Of a DNA stretch of 64,000 nt, positions 21,061 through 33,447 are shown in pieces. Origin of the DNA: Apoda limacodes (taxonomy: Eukaryota; Arthropoda; Insecta; Lepidoptera; Limacodidae); contig OX291544.1 in the NCBI GenBank assembly GCA_946406115.1, positions 24,321,521-24,385,520 of the forward strand, read 5' to 3'. Every line of letters begins with the position of its first letter. Within the stretch, counting starts at the first letter, position 1. The notes beneath the pieces were generated by a model that had not been told where the DNA came from, did no database searches, and was given only the letters and a program-made list of their open reading frames with translations. The position numbers were made by a program, and so were the translations under genes.

Positions 21061-21381
21061 TTGTTTATTTACTTTTTTGACGTAGTATATTTGACATCGC
21101 AATCTGTCATAGAATTAAAATTCCATATCCAACCTCCTTTACTACTAATAATCGCGAATACTAAAAATAAAAATTATAATAGGCGTGGCATTACGGTTTC
21201 CGTCTTACGAATTTCCACGATTAGGACACGTGACCTGACGCGAGTTTATCATTTTTTACCCATACCAAAAAAAGTGCACAACGCCGCTAAAGAAGTTTTC
21301 ACTTCAAAAAACAAAATTCAATATAGATTTGTTAGTGAGCACTTGAATCTGGTGCACCACGTAAGCTTAATAGCAACCTAA
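21061..21381 (+). other. Unrecognised 106-codon open frame
   Basis: The ORF opens at an ATG at 21058-21063 and carries a moderately charged C-terminal half (IPKKVHNAAKEVFTSKNK). It has no domain I recognise. 'cac|gtaagc' at about 21359 could be a donor site, but no partner exon is seen. It may be chance. Confidence 0.2.
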
Positions 21382-21443
21382 AAGTGAATTAAGGAAACAA
21401 ACTATTTACTAACAGCCAAATTGACTTAAACATTTAAGAAAAA

Positions 21444-22038
21444 AACCGGCCAAGTGTGAGTTGGACTCGCGCACCGAGGGTTCCGTACCTACCACCATTT
21501 ATGTAATCTACCAACACAAACAAAAATATTTTTATATTTGAGTTGATTGAATGAAAGGTAAATTGCAGTTTACGATTTATTACGTATTAAAAAAAAACTA
21601 CTCACTTGATCTCGTTCAAACCAATTTTCGGTGGAAGTTTGCATGGTAATGTACATCATATATTTTTTTTAGATTTATCATTCTCTTATTTAAGAAGATA
21701 CAGGGGGGGGGACACATTTTACCACGATGGAAGTGTCTCTGGCGCAAACTATTCAGTTTAGAAAAAAATTATATTAGAAACCTCAATATTATTTTTGTAG
21801 ATCTATCCATAGATATGGGTATGGGTTTGATGAAAAAAAAAATTTTGAGTTTCAGTTCTAAGACTGGGGAAACCCAAAAATTTGTTTTTTTTTTCTATTT
21901 TTCTACTTACCAAGTTTCAACAGTATTGTTCTTATAGTTTCGGAAAAAAGTGGCTGTGACATACGGACGGACAGACAGACAGACATGACGAATTTATAAG
22001 GGTTCCGTTTTTTGCCAATTGGCTACGGAACCCTAAAA
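21444..22038 (+). repeat. Dispersed 'cggccaagtg / ggttccgta' repeat, full-looking copy
   Basis: It starts with 'aaaccggccaagtgtgag', 'ttggactcgcgcaccgag' and 'ggttccgtacc'. It ends with 'cggacggacagacagacaga', 'aagggttccgttttttgcc' and 'ctacggaaccctaaaa'. About 590 bp, no ORF. The copy at 23859-24356 is its reversed relative; together they define the family's limits. Confidence 0.7.
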
Positions 22039-22573
22039 ACCAGTCAAAGTTCTTGTCTTGCCTAGACGTATTTTGCCCGTGTTAAACAGTTTTACGAACG
22101 AAAATATCCGATATCCATTCCACAAAGCTTAACCAATATATATTTAGATATAATGTCATTTAGCCTAAAACCGAATACACAATTGGCGGTTTAAATCCGC
22201 GAAAATCCGAAAATCAAAGAGCTGTCAGGCGCATGATTGCGGGTGCGATTTGTTTTCTAGATTTGAAGCTTAATCACGTTCAAGTGTTTTTGCAAACTCG
22301 ATGGATCAGAAATTCACTGAGGAGTAATAAAAACTGATTGCTATAGGAATTATTGGAGTTTTTTCTTAATAATTAATAAGTAACTAAAATATTTGTTTTA
22401 AATTATTGTTGAGAAAAGCTTGTTTAGTTTTTAAAAGTTAGCTTTTGTGTAGAACCTAACCCGTGTTTATATGAACAGTAGTACATATTGTGTATAAAGG
22501 GTAGTAAGGAGAAAATTACTAAAGAGAGCCTATTTGATTAATTAACTTAAATGACTCGAGTTTGTAATTTCCG

Positions 22574-22935
22574 TTCTACCCGTGTTACACACAATGTTTT
22601 TCGTCACATTTGCGAGTAAATAAATATATTTATATGGCGAATAAATAAATAAACTTATCAAAACACAATTGAAATAGCGGGAATAGAAGTTGAGAAAACA
22701 ACGTCACCGCCAGATGGCGCTAAATATCTTGAGAATTTATAAATACAAAATTATTGACCAAAGTTAAAACTCGAGATTGCTCGCTTCAAGTGTACGTGTA
22801 GTATTTTGACCAGACAGCTTTTTGAAGTATGTATCACTGGTTAGAATAGGCGCGTCAATACCGCCCCGGAGTTCTGTAAACGCAAGCTTTGCTTTGAAAA
22901 AAGTATAACTTACAAAGAAAAAGCCCGCGGGACAC
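22574..22935. repeat. Dispersed repeat, pair member A
   Basis: 'cccgtgttacacacaatg' followed by 'gtcacatttgcgagtaaata' and, at the far end, 'ttacaaagaaaaagcccg' recur in the same order at 56249-56490 with internal indels. No ORF and no clear terminal repeats. Confidence 0.6.
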
Positions 22936-23162
22936 CCGCATTGCGTGCACCAAAAATATTTTTCAGCTTAATGAGATTCATGTTTGGTACCAAATTATAG
23001 AAAGTTTTTTATTAGACGAGCATGATTAAGTTATCTTTGGTATCTGTGTTCTTAGTGTCTGCACACTATTATCCTTGTATCATATCTTGCCATTAACATT
23101 TTTCTGGTTTTAACGTCTAACGTCCAAGTTTGGCACCCGTAGGTTTAATATGCAGCGGTGGC

Positions 23163-23390
23163 TGCGATTTAAAAAATTCTATATAAGCTCAGTGATTTTA
23201 TCCAGCTGACTTCTATTCTTCTATCTATTTCTTCCTTTTGTCGAGATTCGTTTTTAATCCAACTTTTATACCTACTGGCCTGATGTAGGTCGTTTATTAT
23301 GCTGTTTAATTGTTGTAGATTCTCCGAGAGCAGAATGATGTAGTCAGCGAATTTAGACAATTACAATTCGTACTGATTGAAGAAAGAAGT
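23163..23390 (-). pseudogene. RTE-type LINE RT fragment
   Basis: The minus strand reads KFADYIILLSENLQQLNSII, with the FADD box changed to FADY, followed by NDLHQAS and, after a break, RQKEEIDRRIEVSW. Both blocks are usual in RTE-type RT. It is short, and the catalytic Asp is lost. Confidence 0.65.
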
Positions 23391-23391
23391 T

Positions 23392-23535
23392 ATTAGAATC
23401 TGAAAGGTCGGCAACGCTTGAGTGATACCCCTGTATAACAAGCGTCCATAGGCAACTGTGATCGCTTACCCTTAAGCGGACCATAATATTGTTTATCACC
23501 GTAGTGGTATTAAAAAAAAATTAAAAAAAATCTAT
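23392..23535 (+). repeat. Jockey-type LINE 3' end with A-rich tail
   Basis: 'ggtcggcaacgcttgagtg', 'caagcgtccataggcaactg' and 'accgtagtggtattaaaaaa' are the reverse complement of the tail at 48447-48550, ending in A-runs. Plus sense. Confidence 0.65.
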
Positions 23536-23857
23536 AGAATGTAATTTACTGAATAAAAATAGGCCTGTTTTTGACGTGACAACGTCTTATAAATTGGTTT
23601 GCCGGGTGACACTTCAAGAAACTGCGTTACGCTCCGCTCACGTTATGCGCTCACAATGAGAGCGAGTGAGAGGCACGCGCCCGCCTAAGAGCGAGAGAGA
23701 CAGACATAAAATCATTGTCACGTAAAACTTTCGCCCGTATACCGACTTTACAGGCAACCAGTTTTTAGCCAAAATTACTTGTTTACTTATATCCTTCTAG
23801 ACTTGGCCGTTTCTGAGATTTTACTACTTATTAGAGGCAATCGAGTCTTGGCACGTT

Positions 23858-24356
23858 TCTAGGGTTCCGTAGCCAAATGTCAAAAACGGAACCCTTATGG
23901 ATTCGTTATGTCTGTCTGTCTGTCCGGACGGACCCGTATGTCACAGCCACTTTTTTCAGAAACTATAAGAACTATACTGTTGAAACTTGGTAAGTAGATG
24001 TATTCTGTGAACCGCATTAAGATTTTTACACAAAAATAGAAAAAACAAACAATTAATTTTGGGGGTTCCCCATACTTCGAACTGAAACTCAAATTTTTTT
24101 TATCAAACCCATACGTGTGGACCATTTACGGATAGGTCTTCGAAAATGATATTGAGGTTTCTAATATTTTTTTTTTCTAAACTGAATACTTTGCGCGAGA
24201 GACACTTCCAAAGTGGTAAAATGTGTCCCCCCCCCTGTAACTTCTAAAGTCAGAGAAGGATAAAACTAAAAAAAATTTAATTTTTTATAGATAATTGTGC
24301 GCGTGGTGGTGCTTCGTGTGCGAGTCTGACTCGCACTTGGCCGATTTTTTTTTTAC
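23858..24356 (-). repeat. Dispersed 'cggccaagtg / ggttccgta' repeat, reversed copy
   Basis: The mirror image of 21444-22038: it begins 'agggttccgtagccaaatg', contains 'tctgtctgtctgtccggacg', and ends 'gagtctgactcgcacttgg' and 'ccgatttttt'. The two could pair as a 500-bp inverted repeat about 1.8 kb apart. Confidence 0.7.
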
Positions 24357-24973
24357 ATGTTGTTGGGATTTGACTATTTAACTTATTTTGTAGGTAGGTA
24401 GGTTAAAAAGAAAAAAAATTGTACCAATAACAAAATAAATACATAGTGCAGTACAAGGTAGTAAGTACCTAAGTAAATAGCGTGCCGCGGGTTGTTCTGA
24501 TGTTGACCCACGCACGATCATACCTGTCATGATAAACCATTAGAGTTAAATGTTAAATCAGTTAAATGAACGATGTACTTGTATTTACGCTATCTTTATG
24601 GACAGTGAAAAGTAATTAAGTTCTAGTTTTTTTCCTGTTATTAGATATTGTATTTTTTTTCAAATGGTTACGGTACATAGAATCCACAAAATAGTCAATA
24701 CTTGTTTTTGTATTTTTCTTTTTTGATTTGCACTGTTCGACGCACGCAAGTGGTAAAACGTTGGATCGCCATTTCGAAAGTCCTGAGGTCGATTTCCGGA
24801 AACCAATATAGTACAATTAGTGATTTGTACGGTTTGAAAGGTCTGATTGAGCCCGGTATATGCCGGGTATGGTGCTAACGAATAACGATTGGGAGATGAA
24901 ATACTTATCGGAGAAACGTGGAAGTCACGAGCATTGTCTTTGCATTTTAATCGACGCAACATTTGACCTTCTA

Positions 24974-25234
24974 TCCATACTAATAATATAAATGCGAAAG
25001 TAACTCTGTCTGTCTGTTACCTCTTCAAGCTAAAACCGCTGAACCGATTTAGATGAAATTTGTTATGGAGATAGTTTGAATCCCGGGTAAGGACATAGCA
25101 TAGTTTTTATCCCGAAAAATGAAAAAGTTCCCGCGGGAATAACTATAACCGAGCTTAAACGAACTACAGCTTGCTATAGAATCCCAAACCGGTAGTAAAA
25201 ATTTAGGGCGGGTAGAGCCACAGGCAAAAGCTAG
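24974..25234 (+). mobile_element. Non-autonomous Helitron (Lep1-like), full length
   Basis: It starts TC ('tccatactaataatataaat') and ends 'gggcgggtagagccacaggc' then CTAG, inserted between A and T. The GC-rich bases just before CTAG can form the small terminal hairpin typical of Helitrons. TC...CTRR ends and an A/T target are Helitron hallmarks. No Rep/helicase. Related copies: 32401-32786, 46422-46714, 48013-48336, 50815-51132. Confidence 0.65.
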
Positions 25235-25639
25235 TATATCTATTTATCCTACCATCCCTTCAGGAATAAACATTGTGATGATGTATATAATGTATTATCT
25301 AATCACTTAACGATTGCGTTTAGTTAGAGACTTTAAGTAGGACATAGTAACAGTTGAAGGTAATGACCGAGAGATAAACAGATATTTCTGTCGACTTTTA
25401 TTTCTTTTTATTCCTATTAAAGGTTTTTTTTTCAGTTTTCCACCCAAAGCGTATAAACAAAGTGATAATATTAAAAAAAAATAGATTAATACCTACACAT
25501 ACAGTGGTAATACGCAGTTCATATTTGTCGCAGAAGGGATGGCTGTTAGGGCAGACGAGTTTTGAGGAATAAGTGCAGTGTGTTTTTTTAATACGGAGAG
25601 CGAAATGTGATAGCAAATTTATATCAAAACCTATTTATC

Positions 25640-25934
25640 CGTGAGTAATAGCCGCGGGTAATACATATTTTGCGATTGGCAAATGAGCAACGGGATGACC
25701 TGATTTTTGGTAGGTATAGGATTAGTTACAGGGATTTAAAATAATCAAAGATAGTTTTTGTCTCGATTATGAGTTCCCACGGAAATAAAGCTTTCCGCAA
25801 GTGATACCGCAAGGTACTTTATGTTGATTTTTGGTACGGCTTTAGCTGGAAAGATATAAAATACTTAATCAATAGGTAGGAACCCGACGGTGATGATCTT
25901 ATTCTGCGTGGGTAAAGCCGTGGAAAAAGCTAGT
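25640..25934 (+). repeat. Diverged Helitron-like 3' portion
   Basis: The block ends 'tgcgtgggtaaagccgtgg', 'aaaaagctagta', in the pattern of the Lep1-like 3' end (GC-rich hairpin then CTAG). The interior is only weakly similar. The 5' limit is uncertain. Confidence 0.35.
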
Positions 25935-27169
25935 AGTATAAATAATCATAAAAACATCCTACTAAACAGTTATACAGAAAAGAAATATTTATATAACAAT
26001 ATATTATGTTGTTGTATTTTGTGAGGATGTTGACGAAAAATTATCACTAAGTAATAGCATTGTTGTAATTGAAATTATCAAAATTTAAATTGGTATCGTA
26101 AGTATAGGTACTTTAACTCCGTCCTTTACTTCACACAAACCATAGTTTACCTTAAATTACCTACTTGTTTAAACGTATCACTCCTTGAATACTAAATAGT
26201 TCATTATCTCCAAGAAACTTACCAGATTTCCTTTCTATTTACTCTCGGAAACTTCTTGATACGTGGGCTATCAAGTATCTGTGACGTTAACTATTCTATT
26301 CACCGGAATGAATAAATATTGAATTTTAATTTCTTATCAAAATGTTATTGTTAAAATTCATATTTATTCCATTCATATTATGACGATTATTATACATATT
26401 TTTCTACTAGCTAGAACACATTTATATATAAGTAGTTAAAGTATGAGGGTTGCCTAATCTTTTTCTGAAGTTTTATATAGGGGCCGATTTGTGAGTGTGA
26501 TTGAACTGAGTATCAAGTAGTTTTTAAATTTTTGCATTACATTATTACAGGCAGATACTTATATACAAAATCAACTACGGCCAAAGTTGTTGAAACACAA
26601 CCGACCATCAGGCGGGAAATTTTTTTCACATTTCATTTTAGCGTTTAACCCCTTAGTTGTTTTTTACCCACGACGCGGAAAGACGAAACTAACGGAGGCG
26701 ATACATGCGTTTGGGATCAGAGGTAGTTTATATGTGTGTGTATAAATATGTATGTTAGCATTTATTAGCATTTTAGTATTACCATTACCATACCAGTTAC
26801 CCACGATATACGGAACGGAATGGAGGCGGTATATGCAGTATGTCTGATACCATTTCTTAGAAAACTACACTGGACCGATTTTTTTGTAATTTTTTGTATT
26901 TGAAAAGTATTATAAAATACTAGGTTATTAGATATGTTGTAGACCATCAGGGGGCGCTGCAGTCAGGAAGGTTGGGACTTGTGGGCTTATTGGAAACTAT
27001 TTAGCTGATTTTGTAGTCATGGTTTATAGCTGTAGACCACCAGGGTTCTTAGATAGGTGTAAACGTAACACGTTGCCAGTGGGTGCTGCAATAAACATTT
27101 TTCGCTAGTTAAAATGAGTTTTTTTGCAAAAAGTAAAGAAAGAAATACTCTAAAAAGTTAAGTTACAGA
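25935..27169. other. AT-rich stretch with faint repeats
   Basis: A degenerate direct repeat ('acccacgayrcgga...cggaggcgrtayatgc') occurs at about 26668-26712 and 26801-26841. Otherwise nothing recognised. Confidence 0.4.
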
Positions 27170-27425
27170 TAACTGGTACTTTAAAAATTTAAATTTTTTT
27201 TTAGTAAAACCTCAGCTAAAATCAAGTATGTAGAAGTAATGACAAAGTTAAGAAAGAGATGAAAATTTATTTTATTTTAAGTTGAATATAAAAAACAAAA
27301 TAAAAATTTTTGAGATAACCCTCGACTGATACTTTAAAAATATTAAATATTTTTTAGTAAGACCTCATCTGAAAGGAAGTAAGTAAAAGTAATGACAAAT
27401 TTAAGAAAGAGATGAAAAATTAATT
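27170..27425. repeat. Direct duplication (~150-bp spacing)
   Basis: 'tactttaaaaatttaaat', 'ttttagtaaaacctcagct' and 'gtaatgacaaagttaagaaa' at 27177-27264 recur at 27331-27418 with about 85 percent identity. Non-coding. Confidence 0.65.
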
Positions 27426-28073
27426 ATTTTACGTTTGTAATATTCAAGTACAAATGTATTTACTACATAAAGTCACAAAAAACAAACCTTTGTATCATTA
27501 GGAATCGTAATGGATGAAGTCACAATTGTGGTTTCTCTTTGTGAATCATGTCAAACAGTAATAAAAAGTTATCAGAATAATAAACCAACAAAATAAAATG
27601 GCAAATACACATAACACATAATGCTGCGCTTTGCAGTATAAATCTATAAGGTTCGAAATCCAAAAATTCTTTTTTTGTAAGATCATAAAAGGTTTTTATA
27701 TTGAGTTAATAAAATTGGTCCACCAGCAACTACCGCACAAGCAACTTTTCTTTTCGTCTTAGTAGCGAAGAGTGTTTGCAAAAAATTGGCGGCGTATTAG
27801 ATCTCCCATCTTGTATTTTTAGAAAACTAATAAAAAATTTGAATATACAGGTGGCACTATCAATTTTTTTATTTAATTAGATTAATCGGAACCCAAGAAT
27901 TTTTTTTAAATAAAAATTAAAAACATTGGTGACTTAGGCTTTTCGTCTGATTACTTTATTTCTGATAGCCATTTTCATAGCTCGCTGAGCGACTTTAACT
28001 TGTAGACAAGACTGACTGTCAGTGTTTTCGCGCATGTTCATCTTAAAGCATTGAGATATGTATGGGCAACGTA

Positions 28074-28129
28074 AAAACCTGGAGCAACTTTCAAAATGGG
28101 GCAGCATTTTGAAAGTAGCTCCAGGTTTT
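28074..28129. repeat. Compact hairpin, 25-bp arms
   Basis: Arms 28074-28098 and 28105-28129 pair with one mismatch around the loop GGGCAG. The left arm contains 'cctggagcaactttcaaaat'. No family assignment; see findings. Confidence 0.8.
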
Positions 28130-28780
28130 CATTCACCCAGTCACACTCAATTCTTCTGTCGGCTTCTTTATCAATGTTGTTCCTACCTAGTGTAACTGCT
28201 GACAGAGGTCGACATACTTTGTAACAGCTTCGATTGCGACATTAGCGACGGTCTCTAGTCTCAAGTTAAGGTGAGTATTAATGACCTTCGTCTTCGTCTA
28301 CGTTTATCTTGGGACCCACTCGTCTGGAAGAACAGTTAAGGCTGTCCAGCGTTTATTCAATTTTTTTGCAGCAATTCAGCCCCATAACTACGATGTCATC
28401 TGCGAATCGAAGTTGGGAAATGAAACGCCGTTTATAGACATGCCGCTATTTGTCCTGCTGAGAATTTTATATACACACTCCAGTGCGCTGGTAAGCAATT
28501 AAGGGGAAATTACATCTCCCTGACATATTCCTCGGCACACATGGATCTCTCTGAAATGTGGAACTCATACAGACATCTAGCCAATCGACTTGGCATTGCT
28601 TCAAACTTTCCGGGACATCCCAAATTTTTGCGTAATTGTAGGCTATTACATAGTCCACGAAGGAAAGACAAAACGGCTGATTATACTTATCTGTCTTCTA
28701 TATTATCTGCCGCAGTGTGTAAACTTCATCGTAAGACCACGCCACGGTGCTGTTGCCTTTTCGAAAATCAAATTTAAGGA
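28120..28780 (-). pseudogene. RTE-type LINE reverse transcriptase fragment
   Basis: Minus-strand frames from 28770 downwards give FRKGNSTVAWSYDEVYTLRQ, then CLSFVDYVIAYNY (RT motif A, with the usual E-K-A-F-D changed), then FISQLRFADDIVVM (FADD box, about 28400) and SLNCSSRRVGPKIN. At least four frame changes or stops separate them. Endonuclease and C-terminus are absent. Old copy. Confidence 0.75.
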
Positions 28781-29493
28781 GGTACACTCAAACACATACT
28801 AAAATTAATATCAGAAGCTAAGAATCACCTTTCAATTCCCTTGCTTGTTTATGTTTGCCATTACTTACTTAAGTTGTGCTAAGTATCTCAGGCATGCAAA
28901 CAAAAAGTTATTTTTTTTAATTGTTTTAAGCTTTTAATAGAGATCTTCGAAAAAAGTTCGTTGAACTAAAAAAAACTATAAGCCCGTTAAACTATATAAG
29001 CCTTTATCAATAGGTACCTATTATTTGTTAATAATTTCTTATACTAGTTATTACCAGCTGTTTTACTCGCATTAATTTCTGTATTTCGACATAAACGCCT
29101 AAAACAACTATAGGCAATAATCATCCAGGTGACCCCACAACTAGAAAGAAAATCATCAAAATCGGTCAAGCGGTAACGAACATACAGCACACTTTAATTT
29201 TATATGTATGTAAAGATAAATAATATTTTATTGTAAGTTCTTATTCAAAAAGTTTTCGTTAAGCCCAATGATTGAGACTAAAAGTTTATTTATTGTTAAA
29301 AGTTCTTAAGAAGCCAGACTATTGGTTTCTCAGATATATATTGAAGACTCAAGATACTCAGCTTCGTCGAACTTTTACTCAGCTGCAACGAAAACTTGGT
29401 GCTCCAACAACTCGTACTATAGGTTACGTACTTATATTTAATTTTCTTGTAAAAGTTATCGAACGAGTAAACTTAAGTACTCTTTATTACCTA
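28781..29493. other. AT-rich stretch, nothing recognised
   Basis: The phrase 'gaaaatcatcaaaatcggtc' near 29148-29167 suggests a degraded dispersed repeat end; nothing else. Confidence 0.4.
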
Positions 29494-29770
29494 CTAGCTG
29501 GTTCCCCGCGGTGCTACCTATGCAATCAAACTTTTCCCGTCGTATAACCTATATCCTGAACACGTTTTTCTTCACACATACACTTTCCCTGGCGCCGGCG
29601 TATGCCCAACAATTTAACAATATTTCATTACAATTTGTTAAGTGTTCCACCCTTGATAGGCGAGCCCAACTCACAGTCGTAGGGATTTTTTTTCACACAG
29701 CCAAATCGATAGAGCCGTTCTCAAGTGATGGCAAGTGGCAAATAAGTTTTATTATTATATAAATGGGAAT
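29494..29770 (-). repeat. Helitron-like fragment, reversed
   Basis: It begins 'ctagctggttccccgcggtg' (CTAG end plus GC-rich hairpin bases). It contains 'aattgttaag...cacagccaaatcgatagag' and 'ccgttctcaagtgatggc', phrases shared in part with 53234-53520. Boundaries are weak. Confidence 0.4.
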
Positions 29771-30654
29771 TAAGAATTTTTATATATAGTTTCGTCATGT
29801 CTGTCCGTCTATCCAACTGTATGACCTAGCTTTATCTGTCAAAGCTATAATTCCGCTGTCTTAGCATGTAATCTGATAATATTTTACAAAAAGGTAGCTT
29901 ATGTTACCAGCCATACATTTGTGATGAATTGTTTTCAAGATTCATGGTTCATATAATTATTAGATATAAAATTAACCGCGCTCAGCCGAAGATTTGAGCT
30001 TCTAATACTTTGATGCTCATAGCATGATCAATACATAGTGAAATATTGAAATTAATACTTTTCTATACATTGAACTGGATATAATTTGTTCTATAAAGAA
30101 TTATGTATCTATGTAGAAAACAGGCAAAAGTTTAAGAAAATTGCATCTATCCACTGTATCGGGTAATATTACGTGTCAGACTTATTTTTGGAGATCCATA
30201 AATATTGGCTTGCAGCCCAGAATACCCCAAAGATTAGCACTAATACATTGACGAACGAGATATAGAAAATATAATAAATTTAACTCTTTTAGCTGCTGTA
30301 CTCCATAACCGACTTCATGTCATACATTATCTACCATACATCATATGACATACTACCATATCTTGCAGAAGAGCATGCATTTCATATGTTCCTTTGTTAA
30401 TAAAATTGCTCAAAAAGTGATACATTACGTAGTCGATGTTTTGAGTGCGATAGATTACTATTCCGCGCTAGTGCTTTTAAATTAACCAAAGAAAAAAAAA
30501 CACTCAAAATTTATTATTTGATTTTATTACAAAAATTTGTTCAATACACGTGCGGGACTGTCATTCCAACTTTATCTGACTGTTAACCCTTGTTTTTTGT
30601 TTGGGTCGAATTAAATCGAATCGTATAAACAAATTTCCCTTATTTTTAATGAAA
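29771..30654. other. AT-rich stretch, nothing recognised
   Basis: No coding or repeat signal supported. Confidence 0.4.
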
Positions 30655-30972
30655 CTAGCTTATGGCAAGGATCTGCCCGCGCTAAATTCGGTTATCAGCG
30701 TAGGTTTCCACGGCAACTCCATGATTCTAGAAATAAAGTTTGCTATATAGCTTTAGCTATAGTGCGTTCTCGTGAAATTTGGTTATTGTTTTTCCTAGGG
30801 GAATAATTTTTAAAGATAACATGCAGCCTTTGTCCTTCTCCATCTCTTCAACTATTATACCTGTGTCAAATTTCAGCCAAATTGGATGGAGGCGGACAAA
30901 CAAACACACTTTATTTTGTCCTTACTTCATGTCACAACGCATTTGCGTTACACTCTGTATATAAGGATTAAG
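30655..30972 (-). mobile_element. Non-autonomous Helitron, reversed, diverged
   Basis: 'ctagcttatggcaaggatc', 'tgcccgcgctaaattcgg' and 'ttatcagcgtaggtttcc' are the reverse complement of the Lep1-like 3' end. The far end 'ctctgtatataaggatta' is a degraded head. No ORF. Confidence 0.5.
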
Positions 30973-31486
30973 ATAGGTACTTACATAGATAGTTAATGTT
31001 TGAAAAAGAAGATAAGTACAGTGTTAGTGAATATACCTATGTCATTGAACCATTTTTCTTAAAACTAAAATTAATGCAGTGCTTAGTAAAAAAGTTTAGT
31101 GAATTAAAGAAGTAAGCTGCTGCTGAAGCTTTTTAGTTGAGTAGCTTTTACTCATCCTGTTTTTATTTTTGCGTAGCGTCGCACAAATTCGCGTTTCTAC
31201 GCCGAAAAAAGTACCAGCAACACATAAACGACAGGACGTCGTTCACGTTGTAGGTAATTATTGTGTAACTGGGGTTGTACGAATTTAAAAGTACTAGATT
31301 CTCGTAAATTAGCGGGTGGCATATTCTAAAGTTCATTAAACTTTGTGGTCAAGTCAGAACGTGAAATTATTTTATGAAATTAGTATGAAAAACTGAAATG
31401 CCGATTTTCAGCGTGAAAACTTGAATAGTGATTGCTGAGTAGGTGCACTCTTGCCCCCTTTAGGGATTTGGGGGTATTCCGTTACA

Positions 31487-31489
<3 letters not shown>

Positions 31490-31579
<90 letters not shown>
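31490..31579. repeat. (TA)n microsatellite, about 88 bp
   Basis: Nearly pure TA repeats with one 'tg' interruption at about 31541. The poly-Tyr/Ile open frames on both strands are artefacts of this tract. Confidence 0.95.
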
Positions 31580-31582
<3 letters not shown>

Positions 31583-32400
31583 TAAATTACGAATACTATT
31601 ATGAACGCAGTTTCAAATATTGTAATAAACCCGGTTGTATTCAACTCAGAAAGTCATTTATAGGTTTGCTACCCCTTTTTTCGTTGACGTATAAGTATAC
31701 GTGTAAAATGTTTCTTCAAAATACACTTATTATTATTTGATTAATTATTAATAAACTGAGCCTAAATTTAGAGCTTTTGGGATTTTTAAGATCACTGATT
31801 ACAAGTATATTGTCTTTATGGTACCTGGGTACCAGGACGTAGAGGTTGTAGGTCATTTCCATGGCTTTACTTAAAGTAAATAAGCGCAAAATTTATAGGG
31901 GGCGACTATAATGTCCGAAACCGAAGGTACCTAAGATTCAGGACGAAGCGATCATCGAGAAAATCTCCGTGGCTTCACTTTAAATTTGTTGTAAAATTTT
32001 GGATAAAATCGTTACGCAGGGGTATTTTTGGGTCGCTGATTAGTAGTAAGATACTCAAAAAGCCGGAAATTTAATGCTTTGTTTCTTTTTTTATAAACTC
32101 TCTTCACAACAGTAAACACCCAGTATTTTTACAATGCTAGACTATTGCAGTAGTCTATACCTGATTTATTACGATCGACCTGAATTCTTACGACGAGCAA
32201 TATTTGTATTGAAAATGATATAGTCGCAGTATTTTCTTGAATATTTCATATAGAATGCGACCCACAGCACAGTATCATGTCATGTTTGCTGTCCGGAAAA
32301 ACTAGGTTGAACTATCACGCAACATGTCATAAAACAATGAATTATTTCAAATGATGCGATTCGTGCATACACAAAGTTCCTTTTATGTAATTATAGTAAA

Positions 32401-32786
32401 TCTATACTAATATTACAAATGCTAAAGTAACTTTGTTTGTCTGTCTGCTCTTTACGCTTAAACCACAGCACCGATTAAGATGAACTTTGGCATGGAGATA
32501 GCTTAAGTCCTGAGAAAGGACATAGGCTACTTTGAAATGTAAAGTGTGAGTTGGTTTTTTTTTTTTATATAATTGAAAAGTTGCCGTTAAAATTCTACAC
32601 CGATAATCGAATTGAGGGCGGGTGGAACCGCAGGCAAATTTGGCATGGAGATAGTTTAAGTCCCGGGAAAGGACATAGACTCTTCAAAACGTCAAGTGTG
32701 AGCCGTTTTTTTTCTATAATTCAGGAGTTGCCGTTGAAACCCTACACCGATAACTTCGGGCGGGTTAAACCGCGGGCAAAAGCTAG
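32401..32786 (+). mobile_element. Helitron (Lep1-like) with internal tandem duplication
   Basis: It starts 'tctatactaatattac' and ends 'cgcgggcaaaagctag'. The second half is duplicated: 'tttggcatggagatag', 'ggaaaggacatag', 'agttgccgtt' and 'ctacaccgata' occur at 32487-32638 and again at 32639-32780. The copies are diverged, so the duplication is not recent, or two members recombined. Confidence 0.65.
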
Positions 32787-33286
32787 TAATGTATAACTGA
32801 GAATGTTACTTTTGGTTGACTATTACTGAGCCACTCTAGAGGCCGATTCATTGCAAATAAACTGTTATACAAACAATAAAAAACTTTATATAAACTTGTT
32901 TCCTTATTACAATAACAACTTAGTATGTAAAATAGATTTTGTATAGAAACATAAACTGAGTTCAAACCTCTTTTAAGAATGAAACAATATACCCCTATAC
33001 CTATCTAATATATCATTATGTTAAGTGATACAGTTTGATGAGGAAGTTGTTTGCTAATAAGAGACAAACAAAAGTATGAAGGTATTTTTCGAGGAGCAGA
33101 AGTTTTAAATGAAATTTACCTAACCCAGGTTTTTAAAGAGATGACGGCAAAACTAAAATATATGAGCAATACGACATACTCCAAACATCGATAAAATTTG
33201 TGAGAACCTATTTATTTTTATCTATTTTTTATACTTACATATTATATTGTAAGTAATTAGTATGGTCTTTCATGTTATAACTATAT

Positions 33287-33420
33287 CCATCCTACTAATA
33301 TTATAAACGCAAAACTGATTTGTTTGTTTGTCCCACCTTTACGTAGCAAAGGAGCATCCAGTTGAGCTGAAATTTAGCACAGTGATAGGTAAAGGGACGG
33401 AAGGATTATCCAGGGATTTT
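33287..33420 (+). repeat. Helitron-like 5' head, truncated
   Basis: 'tcctactaatattataaac' and 'ttgagctgaaatttagcac' correspond to the head of the 48013-48336 type copy. It is cut off before a Jockey fragment starting at about 33448. Confidence 0.45.
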
Positions 33421-33447
33421 TTAATGTTCATACAAGAGTACTTTTTT

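Noticed and set aside
31408..31740. ORFs on both strands encoding long Tyr-Ile runs
   Set aside because: They only translate the (TA)n microsatellite at 31490-31579.
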